The notes under the pieces were generated by a model. The model saw only the letters and a program-made list of their open reading frames with translations, did not search any database and was not told where the DNA came from. This document shows positions 5,139 to 6,990 of a stretch of DNA of 6,990 nucleotides, piece by piece. Source of the DNA: Deltaproteobacteria bacterium (GTDB lineage: Bacteria; Myxococcota_A; Polyangia; HGW-17); NCBI GenBank assembly GCA_003249585.1, contig QKIM01000606.1, forward strand, positions 1-6,990. The letters are read 5' to 3'. A program made the translations under genes and the position numbers. Each line of letters begins with the position of its first letter. The stretch's first letter is position 1.

Positions 5139-6565
5139 ATCTGAATGAAGCAAGCGAGGTCATGCAGCTTCTTCTTTACAACAGATATGGGACCTTTCTG
5201 AACCTGGGCGAGGTGGGCGTCGTCCGAAAAGCCGAGGGGCGCAGGTGGGGAGCCAAGGTGTATCTCTTCCCCGAGTCCGAGGATCCCATCTTCATCGGCG
5301 TCATCGAGACCGATCCCTTCGGCAACCTTACCGACATGTTCACCAAAGCGGATCTGGTGGAAAAGATCCGCTCCTCGGTCGAGAAGGAGGACCCCTCGGA
5401 GGATGATTTCGGAGACTTCTTCCTCGATGAGGAGGAGGGCCAGCAGGAGGAGGATCCCCAGGAGATCCGAAACAGCATCGATTCCCTGCTGGAGCAGGCC
5501 ACCAAAGACTCCCTGGACCGTGCCCGGGGCCTCTACCCGCTTTTACTCAAGGACCCGTCCACGCGAGGCTCCGTGCTCCACGAGATGGGGCTCCTGGAGC
5601 TGGCCATGGAGAACAACGACCTCGCCCTTGAATATCTCGAGGCCGCGGCCCGCGAGTATGCCAACCTGGCCAAGGTGGAGCTCATCTTCAAGATAGCCGA
5701 CCGCGTGGAGCGCCTCATCGGCGTGGAGAACTTCGAGGCCCACGCCATCTACCGCATCATGAAGAAGACCGTGGAGCGCATGGAGTCCATCGAGTCCCTT
5801 TCGGAAGTCAAGGTCTTCGCGGGGTTGCCCGACAACATCATCGCCGAGCTGGAGCAGCGGGCCGAGGTGATCAAGCTCGATCGCGGTGACGTGATCATCC
5901 GCGAGGGGGATCCCGCGGTGAACGTGGTCATCATCAAGAAGGGACTGCTGGACGTCGTCCTCATGGACTTCGGCGATGAGCCCAAGACCATCCGCTCCTG
6001 TTTCCCCGGGGAGTTCCTCGGCGAGAACTCGGTGCTCTCTCCTCCGGGGTCCATCCAGTGCACCGCCTCCCTCATCTCCTCGCGCTCCAACACCACGGTG
6101 TGGCGGTTCCAGGGCGCCGAGCTCATCGAGCTCATGGGGCGCATCCCCGAGCTCGCCCTGCGCATCAACTCCATCAAGGTCATGCACCAGCTCGACTCCT
6201 TCTTCTCCATGCACCCCTCCATGCAGGATCTCGAGGTCAAGGACCGCGACGAGATCCTCAAGTGCATGACCACCATCATGACCGTTCAACCTGGAGACAT
6301 CCTCGCCGACAACGAGGAGATCCCCGAGAACGTCTACCTGATCATGGCGGGAACCGTGGAGTACCAGTTCTCCTCGGGCAACGTCATGCCCTTCGGGGCG
6401 GACCACTTCGTGTGCATGCGCGACGCCCTCCACGGCATCGCCGTCGACGGACAGTATGTGGCCACGGAGGAGTGCACCCTGGTGGTCTTCGACTCCGAGA
6501 AGCTGCGCACCTTCGCCGTGAACAGCCCCGCCTCCGTGGTCGCCATTCTCGAGCGACTCAACTGA
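5135..6565 (+). CDS. Protein with TPR-like region and tandem cNMP-binding-like domains
   Basis: The 476-residue protein has no signal peptide or membrane segment, so it is probably cytoplasmic. It starts with an unrecognised domain (about 1-80), followed by a very acidic linker (80-110) and TPR-like helices (about 111-220). A Crp-type beta-roll domain follows (about 225-345), then a more diverged second copy (about 368-476). The first copy has the cassette core GEFLGEN (292-298), but the arginine that contacts the cyclic-nucleotide phosphate in CRP is missing; Gln308-Cys309 stand there. The second copy keeps the QPGDIL and VYLIMAGTVEY strands but shows no cassette. No DNA-binding helix-turn-helix follows, so it is not a CRP-type transcription factor. 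The ATG at 5135 forms an ATGA overlap with the upstream stop. The in-frame GTG at 5126 would put GGAGAG only 1 nt away and is less likely. It could be a nucleotide sensor or purely a protein-interaction partner of the kinase. Confidence 0.88.
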   Translation: MNLNEASEVMQLLLYNRYGTFLNLGEVGVVRKAEGRRWGAKVYLFPESEDPIFIGVIETDPFGNLTDMFTKADLVEKIRSSVEKEDPSEDDFGDFFLDEEEGQQEEDPQEIRNSIDSLLEQATKDSLDRARGLYPLLLKDPSTRGSVLHEMGLLELAMENNDLALEYLEAAAREYANLAKVELIFKIADRVERLIGVENFEAHAIYRIMKKTVERMESIESLSEVKVFAGLPDNIIAELEQRAEVIKLDRGDVIIREGDPAVNVVIIKKGLLDVVLMDFGDEPKTIRSCFPGEFLGENSVLSPPGSIQCTASLISSRSNTTVWRFQGAELIELMGRIPELALRINSIKVMHQLDSFFSMHPSMQDLEVKDRDEILKCMTTIMTVQPGDILADNEEIPENVYLIMAGTVEYQFSSGNVMPFGADHFVCMRDALHGIAVDGQYVATEECTLVVFDSEKLRTFAVNSPASVVAILERLN

Positions 6566-6572
6566 TCTTCAA

Positions 6573-6990
6573 CTATTTTGCTGGGGTTTTCGGGGGAACG
6601 GGCGTGGCCGCAGGCTGTGGATCGTCACCGTTGCTCAGACGCTCGCGGTCTTCGGGGCTGAGGCTCTTCACCATCTCTGCCAGGGCGGTCTTGTCGGTGT
6701 CGGTGTAGCCGTACTTGATGAAGTCCAGGTAGTTCCTGCCGAGTCCCGCGAACCGCTTCATCTTCACCTTGAGCTTGATGAGCTCGCGCAGGGCCTCCTT
6801 GGTCTCCACGCCGCCCTCCTGGCTGTTGCGGACGTATTCGAGCATGAGGAGGGCCTGCTCGTTGATACCCAGCTCGATGAGCCGCTTGGCCGTGCTGAAC
6901 TTCTCCACGTCCTTGGAGGAGTAGGACTGGATCGCGGAGATGAGATTCTCGATGGTGTTGCGGTCCTTGAGGCCTCCGAAGACCATGAGG
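6573..6990 (-). CDS. Helical-repeat-like hypothetical protein (5' end outside window)
   Basis: I do not recognise this protein. The frame is open to the right edge. The first ATG inside the window (6986-6984) gives 137 residues, but its ribosome binding site would lie outside, and the sequence there (VFGGLKDRNT) looks like mid-protein, so the gene is probably longer. The visible part is almost all amphipathic helix with repeat-like segments such as KRLIELGINEQALLMLEYV, compatible with a TPR or HEAT-like solenoid. It ends in a Pro/Ala/Thr-rich tail (TPVPPKTPAK). Strong G/C third-position use supports coding. It converges on the cNMP-domain gene, with 7 nt between stops, so it is not part of that operon. 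Confidence 0.75.
   Translation of the reverse strand, partial: LMVFGGLKDRNTIENLISAIQSYSSKDVEKFSTAKRLIELGINEQALLMLEYVRNSQEGGVETKEALRELIKLKVKMKRFAGLGRNYLDFIKYGYTDTDKTALAEMVKSLSPEDRERLSNGDDPQPAATPVPPKTPAK

Noticed and set aside
5543..6433. Open frame of 296 codons on the minus strand
   Set aside because: It is antisense to the cNMP-domain gene, which has clear domain motifs. The product is rich in His, Leu, Asp and Gly without recognisable structure.
6560..6600. Intrinsic terminator between the convergent genes
   Set aside because: Only 7 nt separate the two stops, and I found no convincing GC-rich stem followed by a T run on either strand nearby.
6058..6708. Plus-strand open frame of 216 codons running past the cNMP gene end
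   Set aside because: It is an Arg/His/Pro-rich out-of-frame reading of the cNMP gene and then of the convergent gene, with no ribosome binding site.

Overview
This is a GC-rich window (about 60% or more by eye, with strong G/C preference at third codon positions). It reads as a chromosomal segment of a Gram-negative, probably Myxococcota-like ('deltaproteobacterial') organism. Three things suggest this: a Ser/Thr kinase with a transmembrane segment and an extracytoplasmic PEGA domain, a TPR envelope protein with paired hydrophobic segments, and a lipobox protein. The lineage is an inference from gene style. No mobile element, CRISPR array, tRNA or rRNA was seen.

Layout. Positions 1-1463 (minus strand) hold murJ/mviN, the lipid II flippase, with its C-terminus cut off by the window edge. 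Positions 1464-1785 form a divergent intergenic region with an extended -10 promoter for the rightward genes, a strong leader hairpin and a perfect 10-bp palindrome. A tightly packed four-gene rightward operon follows. It encodes a PknB-type membrane Ser/Thr kinase with a PEGA domain (1786-3438), a TPR/coiled-coil envelope protein (3455-4582), a DUF192 lipoprotein started at TTG (4566-5138), and a protein with two cyclic-nucleotide-binding-like domains (5135-6565). The junctions are a 16-nt gap, a 17-nt overlap and a 4-nt ATGA overlap, so the last three genes are probably translationally coupled. A convergent helical-repeat-like gene (6573-6990, minus), cut by the right edge, ends 7 nt from the operon.

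How the genes may work together. The operon joins an intact-looking kinase, a periplasm-exposed scaffold, a lipoprotein and a cNMP-fold protein whose first phosphate-binding cassette lacks its arginine. It looks like an envelope signalling module, and it lies divergently beside a peptidoglycan-precursor flippase. A functional link is hypothesis only. The most unusual local structure is in the kinase ectodomain. Its PEGA domain lies between two methionine-rich arms of opposite charge: an acidic Met-Gln-Pro-Glu tandem repeat before it and a basic Met/Pro/Lys/Arg tail after it.
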